The position numbers were made by a program, and so were the translations under genes. From Sphingopyxis sp. UBA6723 (GTDB lineage: Bacteria; Pseudomonadota; Alphaproteobacteria; Sphingomonadales; Sphingomonadaceae): a stretch of DNA of 64,000 nt. The notes below the pieces were generated by a model that was given only the letters and a program-made list of their open reading frames with translations, was not told the origin of the DNA and did not search any database. Location: contig NZ_DKIH01000013.1 of the NCBI RefSeq assembly GCF_002454115.1, positions 554,853-618,852 on the forward strand, in the 5' to 3' direction. Below are positions 49,956-58,150 of this stretch, one piece after another (position 1 is the first letter of the stretch; every line of letters begins with the position of its first letter).

Positions 49956-52688
49956 ATGCCCCCCGCGTCTCCCCCCCTGCCTGCGATCCACGCCAGCCAC
50001 GTCGGCATCTGGATTGCCGATGCGCAGGGGCGCGTGCAGCGCGTTGGGCGCGGTGAGGCGATTGCGGCGGTTGCGGCGACCCCGCATCTGCTGCTCAATG
50101 CCACGCTGACCGGCGACCGGCTCGGCTATCCCGAGCTGTCGGGGCTCGATCTGCTCGAACTCTTCGCCTTCCTTTATCCCGCGCGCTTCGCCGTGCCGAC
50201 TCCGGCGGGAATCGCCGCGACGATCGGCGTCACCCCACCAAAGGCCGAGGAAGACATCGCCGCCTTTCTGCCGCAAGCGACCGCGGCGATGCTCGCGGGG
50301 ATGGACGATCCCGCCTGGCCCGAACGCGAGGGCGCCTGGCACGGGCTTCAGGCGCTCGCGCGGCAGCGCTGGCCTTGGGCGCCGCTGGTCCAGCCGCGGC
50401 TGACGACCCCCGATGCCAATGAACGCTGGCTGTTCGCGCGCCTGCCCGAATGGGAAGAAGCGCCGCCGCGCCCCGCGCCGCGCCAGGTGCGCATCAACCC
50501 CGACGACGTCACCGCGCGGCTCGACCGCCTGACCGGCGACGGCGCAGAACGGCGGCCGGGACAGCAGGAATATGCCAAGGCGACCGCCGCAATCTTCGAA
50601 CCGCGCGAACGCAAGGATGCGCCGCAGATGCTGGTCGCAGAGGCGGGAACGGGGATCGGCAAGACGCTCGGCTACCTTGCCCCCGCCAAGCAGTGGATCG
50701 ACCAGTCGGCGGGCAGCGTGTGCATCTCGACCTTTACCAAGGCGCTGCAACGCCAGCTGTCGCGCGAGACCGAGCGGCTGTATCCCGACGCCGCGACGCA
50801 CCGCGAAAAGGTCGTGGTGCGCAAGGGGCGCGAAAATTACCTGTGCCTGCTCAATCTGGAGGACGCCTTGCAAGGCGGCTTTTCGGGCCGCGCCGCGATC
50901 CTCGCGCAACTCGTTGCGCGCTGGGCGGCCTATACCCGCGACGGCGACATGGTCGGCGGCGACCTGCCCGGCTGGCTGCCGGCGCTGTTCCGCCGCAACG
51001 GCACCACCGCGCTGACCGACCGGCGCGGCGAGTGCATCTATGCCGGCTGCCCGCATTTCCGCAAATGCTTCATCGAACGCTCGGCGCGCGCCGCGACGCA
51101 GGCCGACATCGTCATCGCCAACCATGCGCTGACGATGGTGCAGGCCGCCCGCCCGCGCGACGGCGGCGCGCCCGCGACGCGGCTGATCTTCGACGAAGGC
51201 CATCATCTGTGGGACGCCGCCGACAGCATGTTCGCCGCGGCGCTCACCGGGCAGGAAGCGGTCGAAATCCGCCGCTGGGTGCTGGGGCCAGAGGGCAAGT
51301 CGCGCGGGCGGCGGCGCGGGCTGGCGGCGCGCCTCGCCGATGTCGCGAGCTATGACGAAGCGGGCGAGCGCGCGATTCAGGCGGCGATTGCCGCCGCCGC
51401 CGAACTGCCCGGCGACGGCTGGCTCGGACGATTGTCCGAGAATGATCCGTGGGGCGCGATCGAGCGGCTGCTCGCCGCGGTGCGCGGACAGGTTTATGCG
51501 CGCGCGGTCGATACCCGCACCGCCGACGCGGGCTATGGCCTCGAAACCGAGCTGGCCGATCCCGATGCGGCGCTGGTCGCCGCGGCCGCCGCGGCGAGCG
51601 ACGCGGTCGAGGCGCTGCTGCGCCCACTGCTGGCGCTCGGCAAGCGGCTCGATGCGCTGGTCGACGATCCGCCCGACTGGCTCGACGGACAGGCGCGGGC
51701 GCGGGTCGATGGCGCGCGGCATAGTTTGGGTACCCGGGTCGACACGCTCGGCGGCTGGCTGTCGCTGCTCGGGCGCGTTGGCGGGCCGGCCAATCCCGAT
51801 TTCGTCGACTGGCTGGCGATCGATCGCTACGACGGGCGCGAATTCGACACCGGCCTGCACCGCCACTGGCTCGATCCCGCGCGGCCGATCGCTGACATCG
51901 TCTATCGTCCGGCGCAGGGCGTCCTCGTCACCTCGGCGACCTTGCGCAGTGGTCACGGTGCAAGCGGGTGGACCGAGGCCGACATCCGCACCGGCGCGCG
52001 CCACATGGACGGCGGGGTCCAGCATTTCGCGGTCCCCAGCCCGTTCGACTATGCCCGCCAGTCGGAGGTGCTGATCGTCACCGACATCGCGCGCGGCGAC
52101 CTGCCCGCGCTCGCCGGGGCGTATAGCCGGTTGATCGAGGCATCGGGTGGCGGCGCGCTGGGGCTGTTCAGCGCGATCCGGCGGCTGCGCATCGTCCACG
52201 CCCGGATCGCCGACCGCCTCGCGCGCGCGGGCCTCCCGCTCTATGCCCAGCATGTCGATCCGCTTGACACCGGGACGCTCGTCGACATCTTCCGCGCCGA
52301 CCCGCACGCCTCGCTGCTCGGCACCGATGCGCTGCGCGACGGGGTCGATGTCCCCGGCGAATCGCTGCGACAGGTGATCATGGAGGGCGTGCCTTGGCCG
52401 CGACCGACGATTCTCCACGCGGCGCGGCGCGCGGCGCAGGGCGGCAGCGCTTATGACGATATGGTCATTCGCGGCCGCATCGGGCAGGCGTTCGGGCGCC
52501 TGATCCGCCGCGCCGATGATTTCGGCCAGTTCGTGATGCTCTCGCCCAGCTTTCCCTCGCGTTTGCTCAGCGCCTTTCCCGAAGGCACCCCGATCCGCCG
52601 CCTGCCGCTCGACGAGGCAGTCAATCATGTCGCCGCGGCCAACGTCGAAAGGCGAAAAACCGCCTTTCCAGCCTTTTCACCGTCATAA
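49956..52688 (+). CDS. ATP-dependent DNA helicase, DinG/XPD-like superfamily 2
   Basis: A 910-residue helicase. Walker A is AEAGTGIGKTLGYLAP (about residue 231), the DEAH box reads DEGHH (about 412), and motifs VLVTSATLRSGHG and DALRDGVDVPGES are in the second helicase domain. Four Cys between motifs Ia and II (NYLCLLN and CIYAGCPHFRKCF) match the iron-sulfur cluster of XPD/DinG enzymes. The first 180 residues form an uncharacterised region. ATG 49956 fits the family start better than upstream codons. Probable role in repair of abnormal DNA structures. Confidence 0.92.
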   Translation: MPPASPPLPAIHASHVGIWIADAQGRVQRVGRGEAIAAVAATPHLLLNATLTGDRLGYPELSGLDLLELFAFLYPARFAVPTPAGIAATIGVTPPKAEEDIAAFLPQATAAMLAGMDDPAWPEREGAWHGLQALARQRWPWAPLVQPRLTTPDANERWLFARLPEWEEAPPRPAPRQVRINPDDVTARLDRLTGDGAERRPGQQEYAKATAAIFEPRERKDAPQMLVAEAGTGIGKTLGYLAPAKQWIDQSAGSVCISTFTKALQRQLSRETERLYPDAATHREKVVVRKGRENYLCLLNLEDALQGGFSGRAAILAQLVARWAAYTRDGDMVGGDLPGWLPALFRRNGTTALTDRRGECIYAGCPHFRKCFIERSARAATQADIVIANHALTMVQAARPRDGGAPATRLIFDEGHHLWDAADSMFAAALTGQEAVEIRRWVLGPEGKSRGRRRGLAARLADVASYDEAGERAIQAAIAAAAELPGDGWLGRLSENDPWGAIERLLAAVRGQVYARAVDTRTADAGYGLETELADPDAALVAAAAAASDAVEALLRPLLALGKRLDALVDDPPDWLDGQARARVDGARHSLGTRVDTLGGWLSLLGRVGGPANPDFVDWLAIDRYDGREFDTGLHRHWLDPARPIADIVYRPAQGVLVTSATLRSGHGASGWTEADIRTGARHMDGGVQHFAVPSPFDYARQSEVLIVTDIARGDLPALAGAYSRLIEASGGGALGLFSAIRRLRIVHARIADRLARAGLPLYAQHVDPLDTGTLVDIFRADPHASLLGTDALRDGVDVPGESLRQVIMEGVPWPRPTILHAARRAAQGGSAYDDMVIRGRIGQAFGRLIRRADDFGQFVMLSPSFPSRLLSAFPEGTPIRRLPLDEAVNHVAAANVERRKTAFPAFSPS

Positions 52689-52745
52689 GTTTGCGGCACA
52701 AGGCTGGCGAACGACGGCATAAGCGCGAACGCGCGGGGGAAGATT

Positions 52746-53297
52746 TTGAAGAGTTTGACGATCCTACGCCACGCCAAATCGGGTTGGGATGTCCAGGTCG
52801 AACGCGATTTCGACCGCCCGATCAACAAGCGCGGCGCGCGCGGCGCCGAAATCATCGGCCAGTGGCTGAAGCGTCAAAAGCTGCCCGTCGACCGCATCAT
52901 CGCCTCGCCCGCGGTGCGCGTCACCGAAACGCTCGACATCTTCCAGCCCGCCGCCGATCTCGACAACCTCGAACCGCATTGGGACCGCCGCATCTATCTG
53001 GCTTCGGCCGCGACGCTGATCGACGTGATCCGCGACACCGGCCGTGACGCCGATCATCTTCTGATTTCGGGGCATAATCCGGGGCTGGAGGATCTGATCC
53101 TGATGCTCGTGCCGGAAACGAGCGGCGACGAGCTGCGCGGCGAGGTCGAGGAAAAGCTGCCGACATCGGCGCTGGCGCGGCTCGAACTCGATATCGCCGA
53201 CTGGCACGACCTCGACACCGGCATGGCGCGCTTCGCCGCCTTCATTCGTCCCCGCGACCTGGACCCGACGCTGGCACCTGCGATGGACCACGACTGA
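52746..53297 (+). CDS. SixA-like histidine phosphatase family protein
   Basis: A 183-residue phosphohistidine-phosphatase-like protein. The RHG motif is LRHAKSGW (about residues 7-14), KRGARGAEIIGQWL and RIIASPAVRVTETL follow, and the second catalytic His is in LLISGHNPGLEDL. The TTG start at 52746 has GGGGGAAG just upstream. SixA proteins dephosphorylate His on signalling proteins. The target here is unknown. Confidence 0.93.
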   Translation: MKSLTILRHAKSGWDVQVERDFDRPINKRGARGAEIIGQWLKRQKLPVDRIIASPAVRVTETLDIFQPAADLDNLEPHWDRRIYLASAATLIDVIRDTGRDADHLLISGHNPGLEDLILMLVPETSGDELRGEVEEKLPTSALARLELDIADWHDLDTGMARFAAFIRPRDLDPTLAPAMDHD

Positions 53298-53303
53298 CAG
53301 GTC

Positions 53304-53360
53304 ATCCTCCCTGTCGGGCTGCGATGGGGAGGTGGCAGCGCGAAGCGCTGACGGAGGGGC
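53304..53360. repeat. Second copy of the 36111-type repeat
   Basis: 57 bp, identical to 36111-36167 at 53 positions. It carries the same internal GCGCGAAGCGCT palindrome. Confidence 0.9.
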
Positions 53361-53396
53361 CGCGACGTGGCCTTTCGAAGCGATCGTTGCAAAGCG

Positions 53397-53552
53397 CACG
53401 CGGAGACGCGGAGACGCGGAGGGAGATCTCCAAAACCGTTTGCCCTGAGCTTGTCGAAGGGCCGTCCTTTCTTTTCGACGCCTCAGAAAGAACAATGCTT
53501 CGACAAGCCCAGCACGAACGGAGATGAAACCGTCTCTCCGCGTCTCCGCGTG
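53397..53552. repeat. Nested inverted-repeat element
   Basis: Outer arms of 18 bp are perfect: 53397-53414 (CACGCGGAGACGCGGAGA) and 53535-53552. Inner arms are GCTTGTCGAAG (53449-53459) and CTTCGACAAGC (53498-53508). The inner motif resembles the widespread CCCTGAGCTTGTCGAAGGG-type REP. Confidence 0.88.
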
Positions 53553-53641
53553 AATCAAGGAAATCTCCGTTTCCTTCGTGTCTCTGCGCGATCCTCGTCA
53601 TCAAGGCTGGCGATGACCGCCACGCCCGCTAAACCCACCCT

Positions 53642-54289
53642 ATGAACCTTCTCATCCTCGCCGCCCTCCCCGAAGAAGCCGACGCGCTGTTTCCCAACAC
53701 TGGCACCCGCGAAACCGATCGCGTCCCCCTCCGCCGCCTCACCACCCACGGCCACGCCATCACCATCGCCACCTGCGGCCTCGGCAAGGTCAACGCCGCG
53801 CTCGCCGTCGGCTTGCTCGGCCCAGTTGCCGATCTCATCCTGATGACCGGTACCTGCGGCGCGCTCAGCGCAGCGCCGGGCGCCTATTGGATCGTCGAGG
53901 CACTCCAGCATGACTATGGCGCGGCGCACCCTGGCACCTTCCGCCGCTACCGCGCCGGCGACTGGCCGATGGGCGAGCCGGGAGAAGCCCATTTCACCGC
54001 GATGCCCGACCCCGGCGTGGGCCTGCCGCACGCGCGGATCGCCACCGGCGACAGCTTTATCGCCTGCCCAGCTGCCGCCGCCGACCTCGCATCGCTCGGC
54101 GCGACGCTCGTCGATATGGAGGTCGGCGCGGTGGCGCAGGCCGCGGCACGGCTAGGCAAGCCTTGGGGGGCGATCAAGGCGGTGACCGACGAGGCCAATG
54201 ACGCCAGCGGCGGCGATTTTGAGGCAAATTTGCGGCGCGCGGCGCGGACGGCGGGCCAAGCGGTCGAGCGGCTGGTGGCGACGCTGTGA
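53642..54289 (+). CDS. 5'-methylthioadenosine/S-adenosylhomocysteine nucleosidase family protein
   Basis: A 215-residue member of the nucleoside phosphorylase fold. The family pattern is seen in MNLLILAALPEEADAL, ATCGLGKVNAALAVGLL, the substrate-site VDMEVGAVAQAA (about 157-168) and the acid AIKAVTDEAND (about 178-188). It likely releases adenine from MTA or SAH in the activated methyl cycle, although related futalosine hydrolases cannot be excluded. The stop overlaps the next start (GTGA). Confidence 0.85.
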   Translation: MNLLILAALPEEADALFPNTGTRETDRVPLRRLTTHGHAITIATCGLGKVNAALAVGLLGPVADLILMTGTCGALSAAPGAYWIVEALQHDYGAAHPGTFRRYRAGDWPMGEPGEAHFTAMPDPGVGLPHARIATGDSFIACPAAAADLASLGATLVDMEVGAVAQAAARLGKPWGAIKAVTDEANDASGGDFEANLRRAARTAGQAVERLVATL

Positions 54290-54927
54290 GGCGCTGGCTC
54301 GTTGCCGCGTTCTTGTTTGCGATTGCGGGGGGTGCGGCGTTCATCTTGCTGACTAGGTCGCTCGTGCCGATCGCTCGTGTCGAGGGTGAGCGCGACGCCG
54401 ATCTGTTTACAGCTTGGCGCACAGGCGCCGTCGAAGCGGATGTCGCCGCGATTGAGACCTTTTTCCGGCGCGAAGGCGTTGGCGACGTGTTGCCGCTCGC
54501 CGATATTTTGCGCAGCGACGCGCGCTGGCGCAGCTGCAAGGCGGGCCAGCCCTTTGCTGTTCCGCCGCGTCGGCTGTGGTCGGCGATGGTCCCGACCTTG
54601 CGCTATATTCGCGACGAGCTGGTGCCTGCAACCGGACCGGTGCGGGTCGTATCGGGCTATCGCGATCCCGTCGCCAACACTTGCTTCAAAGGCGCGAAGG
54701 CCAGCCGCCATCTGCGGTTCGCGGCGCTCGACCTGATGCCGATGCGCCCATTGTCGCGCAAAGAGCTGATCGCCAAGCTTTGCCCGCTCCACGCCCGCAC
54801 CGGCGCGCGTTTCGGCGTCGGCCTCGGGATTTACGGTATCACGCGCTTCCACATCGACACGGCGGGCTATCGCCGCTGGGGTGCCGATTACAGCGGCGCG
54901 TCGTCGCCGTGCCTCACTCGTAGCTGA
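54286..54927 (+). CDS. M15-family D-Ala-D-Ala carboxypeptidase-like protein
   Basis: A 213-residue membrane-anchored or exported protein: the N-terminal helix AAFLFAIAGGAAFILLT directs it to the periplasm. The catalytic domain (about 110-205) has the M15A zinc pattern: VRVVSGYRDP, SRHLRFAALDL (HxxxxxxD) and FHIDTAGYRRWG. It should cut D-Ala containing peptides of peptidoglycan. The GTG start overlaps the nucleosidase stop. Its 3' end overlaps the convergent cydB by 14 bp. Confidence 0.87.
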   Translation: MRRWLVAAFLFAIAGGAAFILLTRSLVPIARVEGERDADLFTAWRTGAVEADVAAIETFFRREGVGDVLPLADILRSDARWRSCKAGQPFAVPPRRLWSAMVPTLRYIRDELVPATGPVRVVSGYRDPVANTCFKGAKASRHLRFAALDLMPMRPLSRKELIAKLCPLHARTGARFGVGLGIYGITRFHIDTAGYRRWGADYSGASSPCLTRS

Positions 54928-55921
54928 GGTGCGTCGCCTTACCCCGAAAGATCCAGTGCGCCAGCACCGAATACCCCAAAATTACCGGCAGCACGAACAA
55001 CGCCCCGATCAGGATGATGCTCAGCGCCTCGGGCGACGCCGCGGCCTGCCAGATGTCGAGCCGGTCGGCGATCAGATAGGGGTAGAAGCTGTAGGCGATG
55101 CCCACGAAGCCCAGCGCGAACAAGATGCCCGCCACCGCCAGCGGCACCCATGACAGTTCATCCTTCGCCCGCAGGGGGCGACGCAGAAAGATTGCGAGGC
55201 CGATGAACAAGGTCGCGGCGGCGATCGGGATCGGCAGCAGCGCGATGATTTCGGGCAGGCGGAACCAGCGGTCGAAGATGCGTTCCGAGAGCAAGGGCGT
55301 CGCGATCGAGATGATCGCCATCGCCAGCGCGGTTGCCCACAGGCTGATTTCGGCCCAGCGCACCGCGCGCTTCTGCAAATCGCCCTCGACCTTGTAGATC
55401 AGCCAGCAGGCGCCGACGAAGACATAGCCCGCGACCAGCCCGAGCGCCGCGAGCAGGCAGAACAGTACCGCCGCGAAGCTCTGGTCGAACCCCAGAACAT
55501 AGGCGCCGAGCATATACCCCTGACACAGCGCGGTGAGCAGCGACCCGGCAAAGAAGGCATGGTCCCAGCGCTGCTTGTGCTCGGGGGCCGCCTTGGCGCG
55601 GAACTCGAACGACACCCCGCGCAGGATCAGCGCGACCAGCATCAGCGCCACCGGCAGATACAATTGGGTCAGGATCAGCCCGTGCGCGACCGGAAAGGCG
55701 ACCAGCAGAAGCCCGATACCCAGCACCAGCCAGGTTTCATTGGCGTCCCAGAACGGCCCGATCGACGCGACCATCAAATCGCGGTTCTCGTCCTTCTCCA
55801 GCCGCGTCAGCATCCCGACGCCCAGATCATAGCCGTCGAGGATGACATAGAGCAGGATCGACAGTCCCATCAGCCCGGCAAAAATGACCGGCAGCCACCA
55901 GGGATCGATAAACGGGGTCAT
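54914..55921 (-). CDS. cydB: Cytochrome bd ubiquinol oxidase subunit II
   Basis: A 335-residue polytopic subunit. ATG 55921 (MTPFIDPWWLPVIFAG) overlaps the cydA stop by 4 nt. Typical blocks are YVILDGYDLGVGML, GPFWDANETWLVL and YSFYPYLI near the end. No small cydX-like gene follows, since the M15 gene ends inside this one. Length fits the short, cyanide-insensitive-type enzymes. Confidence 0.95.
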   Translation of the reverse strand: MTPFIDPWWLPVIFAGLMGLSILLYVILDGYDLGVGMLTRLEKDENRDLMVASIGPFWDANETWLVLGIGLLLVAFPVAHGLILTQLYLPVALMLVALILRGVSFEFRAKAAPEHKQRWDHAFFAGSLLTALCQGYMLGAYVLGFDQSFAAVLFCLLAALGLVAGYVFVGACWLIYKVEGDLQKRAVRWAEISLWATALAMAIISIATPLLSERIFDRWFRLPEIIALLPIPIAAATLFIGLAIFLRRPLRAKDELSWVPLAVAGILFALGFVGIAYSFYPYLIADRLDIWQAAASPEALSIILIGALFVLPVILGYSVLAHWIFRGKATHLSYE

Positions 55922-57303
55922 GCCGGTTCCTCCTGCGGGGCGGCGGGGCCGGGGGCGATGGTGGGCACCGGGAACATCGGCTTGTCGTTCGGCGCCGCCT
56001 TGCCCAGCCGCGCGAGGCGATAGAGCACCGCGATATAGGCGGTGAGCAGCACCGCATACACGACCAGATACAGCGTCAGCGAACTCGCGACCATCGCGCT
56101 GCCGACCGGGCCGACCGCGTCGGCGGTCTTGAGCACCCCGGTGACCAGCCACGGCTGGCGGCCGATTTCGGTGACATACCAGCCCGCGAGCGTCGCAACC
56201 CAGCCGCTGAAGGTCATTGCGACCAGCCCGTGCGCCAGCCAGCGCGGCATCGCGTCGACCCCGCGGCGGCAGATCGTCCACGCCGCGAACCAAGACAGCG
56301 CCAGCATCGCGACCCCGATCCCGACCATGATCCGGAAGCCCCAGAACAAAGGTCCGACCGGCGGGTGATTGCCTTCATAATCGTTGAGGCCGGGTACGAC
56401 GCCTGCCGCTTCATGCTTCAGGATCAGGCTGGCGCCCGAGGGAATGGCCACTTCCAGATGGTTGGTGCGCGCGTCTTCGTCGGGGATCGCAAACAACACC
56501 AGCGGGACGTGGCTGCGCGTCTCCCAATTCGCTTCCATCGCGGCGACCTTTTGCGGCTGGTGCTCCAGCGTGTTGAGCCCGTGCAGGTCGCCGACGAAAA
56601 TCTGCACCGGGATGAGCAGCGCGGCGGCATAGATTGCGGCTTTCAACGTGCGCCGCACGCCTTCGCCGCCGCCATCTTTCAGCCAGCGCCACGCCGACAT
56701 CCCCGCGATCAGGAACGCGACGGTCAGCGCCGAGGCGATCAGCATATGGATCAGTCGGTACGGCATCGACGGGTTGAAGATGATTGCCCACCAGTCGGTG
56801 GCATGGACGACGCCATCGCGGATTTCATATCCGACCGGGGTCTGCATCCAGCTGTTGAGCACGATGATCCAGAACGCCGACAAGGTCGTGCCGCCCGCGA
56901 CCAGCAGCGTCGCCATCGTGTGGACCCAATTCGGCACCCGGCTGAACCCGAACAGCATGATCCCCAGGAACACCGCCTCCAGGAAGAAAGCGGTGAGCAC
57001 TTCGTATGCGAGCAGCGGTCCGGCGATATTGCCGACCTTTTCCATATAACCCGGCCAGTTGGTGCCGAACTGGAAACTCATCGTGATGCCGGAGACGACC
57101 CCCATCGCGAAGCTCAGCGCAAACACCTTCACCCACAGGCGATAGGCGTCCATCCACGCTTCATCTTTGGTCCGGTTGTACGCGAGCTTGAAGCCGAGCA
57201 GCGCCCAGCCAAGCGCGATGGTGATCGTCGGGAACAGGATGTGGAAACTGATGTTCGCGGCAAACTGGATGCGCGCGAGGATCAGCGGATCAAGTGCGTC
57301 CAT
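55918..57303 (-). CDS. cydA: Cytochrome bd ubiquinol oxidase subunit I
   Basis: A 461-residue subunit that binds hemes b558, b595 and d and oxidises quinol without pumping protons. The N-terminus ARIQFAANISFHILFPT contains a heme His, and SFQFGTNWPGYMEKVGNIAGP and VLTAFFLEAVFLGIML are hallmarks. The length points to the short Q-loop type, as in CIO oxidases. Located 18 bp downstream of the GbsR-type regulator, so co-transcribed with it. Confidence 0.96.
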   Translation of the reverse strand: MDALDPLILARIQFAANISFHILFPTITIALGWALLGFKLAYNRTKDEAWMDAYRLWVKVFALSFAMGVVSGITMSFQFGTNWPGYMEKVGNIAGPLLAYEVLTAFFLEAVFLGIMLFGFSRVPNWVHTMATLLVAGGTTLSAFWIIVLNSWMQTPVGYEIRDGVVHATDWWAIIFNPSMPYRLIHMLIASALTVAFLIAGMSAWRWLKDGGGEGVRRTLKAAIYAAALLIPVQIFVGDLHGLNTLEHQPQKVAAMEANWETRSHVPLVLFAIPDEDARTNHLEVAIPSGASLILKHEAAGVVPGLNDYEGNHPPVGPLFWGFRIMVGIGVAMLALSWFAAWTICRRGVDAMPRWLAHGLVAMTFSGWVATLAGWYVTEIGRQPWLVTGVLKTADAVGPVGSAMVASSLTLYLVVYAVLLTAYIAVLYRLARLGKAAPNDKPMFPVPTIAPGPAAPQEEPA

Positions 57304-57321
57304 GGTCAGCGTCCTTCCTCA

Positions 57322-57963
57322 TCATCCGTTCGTGTCGAGCGTAGTCGAGACACCTTTTCCCCGCCCCAGCATGCGGTCCTTGAATTCGAGCGCCTTCACG
57401 ACGCGCTCGCCGAGGCGTAGCAGCTGGAGCAGGCGTTCATTGTCGAGCCGCCGCATTTCGGCATACCAGTCGGTGAGCAGCTCGATCTGTTCGTGCATCG
57501 CGCCGATGCGCTCCTGCGCAAAGCGATCCGACGCGTCGGTCGCGGGCTCCATCAGCAACGTCCGCAACGTCGTCAGCGTCGGGTCGATCTCGCGCTTCTT
57601 GCGTTCCTCGACCAGGGTGCGGAAGATCGCCCACACGTCGCGCGGGGTCTCATAATAATCGCGCCGGTCGCCGGGGACATGGCGGAGCTGGACGAGGTTC
57701 CAGCTTGCCAGCTCCTTCAGGCCCATCGACACGCTGCCCCGCGACAGGCTCAGCGCCTCGCTGATCTCCTCGGCATGGCGCGGCGCATCGGCCAGGAACA
57801 GCATCGCATAAATCTGTCCGACCGTGCGGTTGATCCCCCAGCGGCTCCCCATCTCGCCGAAATGCAGGACAAACGCCTGCGCAAGCGGGGAGAGCCGGAA
57901 CGGCGGGGATGGGGCGGCCGCTGGAGAAACCGGGCGCGAATCGGGGGCGGGGGACAAATCCAT
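57322..57963 (-). CDS. GbsR/MarR-family transcriptional regulator of the bd oxidase operon
   Basis: A 213-residue winged-helix regulator. The DNA-binding part is about residues 55-110 (EEISEALSLSRGSVSMGLKEL, HVPGDRRDYYE). A helical C-terminal dimer domain follows. The first gene of the operon with cydAB, it very likely controls it. The ATG at 57963 is only 6 nt after a -10-like TATAGC, so the message may be leaderless. The last 10 or so codons lie in a REP-type repeat (57333-57352). Confidence 0.88.
   Translation of the reverse strand: MDLSPAPDSRPVSPAAAPSPPFRLSPLAQAFVLHFGEMGSRWGINRTVGQIYAMLFLADAPRHAEEISEALSLSRGSVSMGLKELASWNLVQLRHVPGDRRDYYETPRDVWAIFRTLVEERKKREIDPTLTTLRTLLMEPATDASDRFAQERIGAMHEQIELLTDWYAEMRRLDNERLLQLLRLGERVVKALEFKDRMLGRGKGVSTTLDTNG
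57333..57352. repeat. REP half-element inside the gbsR-type coding end
   Basis: TGTCGAGCGTAGTCGAGACA, an imperfect palindrome with outer TGTC/GACA. It resembles the 45618 arms and encodes the final residues of the regulator. Confidence 0.75.
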
Positions 57964-57969
57964 GCCGGC

Positions 57970-58014
57970 GCTATATCCGGTAATTTCTAAAGTTTCAATA
58001 ATTATTGAAACTTT
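57970..58014 (-). promoter_or_regulatory. Promoter and perfect 26-bp operator palindrome
   Basis: 57989-58014 is a perfect dyad; each 13-base arm reads AAAGTTTCAATAA from its outer end. On the minus strand TTGAAA (57993-57998) and TATAGC (57970-57975) are spaced by 17 nt. The palindrome covers the -35, as expected for a MarR/GbsR-type repressor site. It also lies upstream of typA on the other strand. Confidence 0.82.
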
Positions 58015-58150
58015 GCACCACCGGGATCACGCTACGTGGCACCTTCGTCCACTTCGGCAATCATGTTGCGCCGCAGCACCCATTCTGTTAGGGGCGCGGC
58101 GTTTCGCGGCGCTTCCGGCGCAGCCCCCTTCCATCAAGGCCCGTTCCCGC

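Larger units (their letters stand above)
53298..53641. other. 344-bp intergenic region full of inverted repeats
   Basis: Holds a 57-bp copy of the 36111 family at 53304-53360 and a nested inverted-repeat element at 53397-53552. No gene is supported here. Confidence 0.85.

Noticed and set aside
49950..52628. 892-codon minus-strand open frame
   Set aside because: Antisense shadow of the helicase, which has complete motifs.
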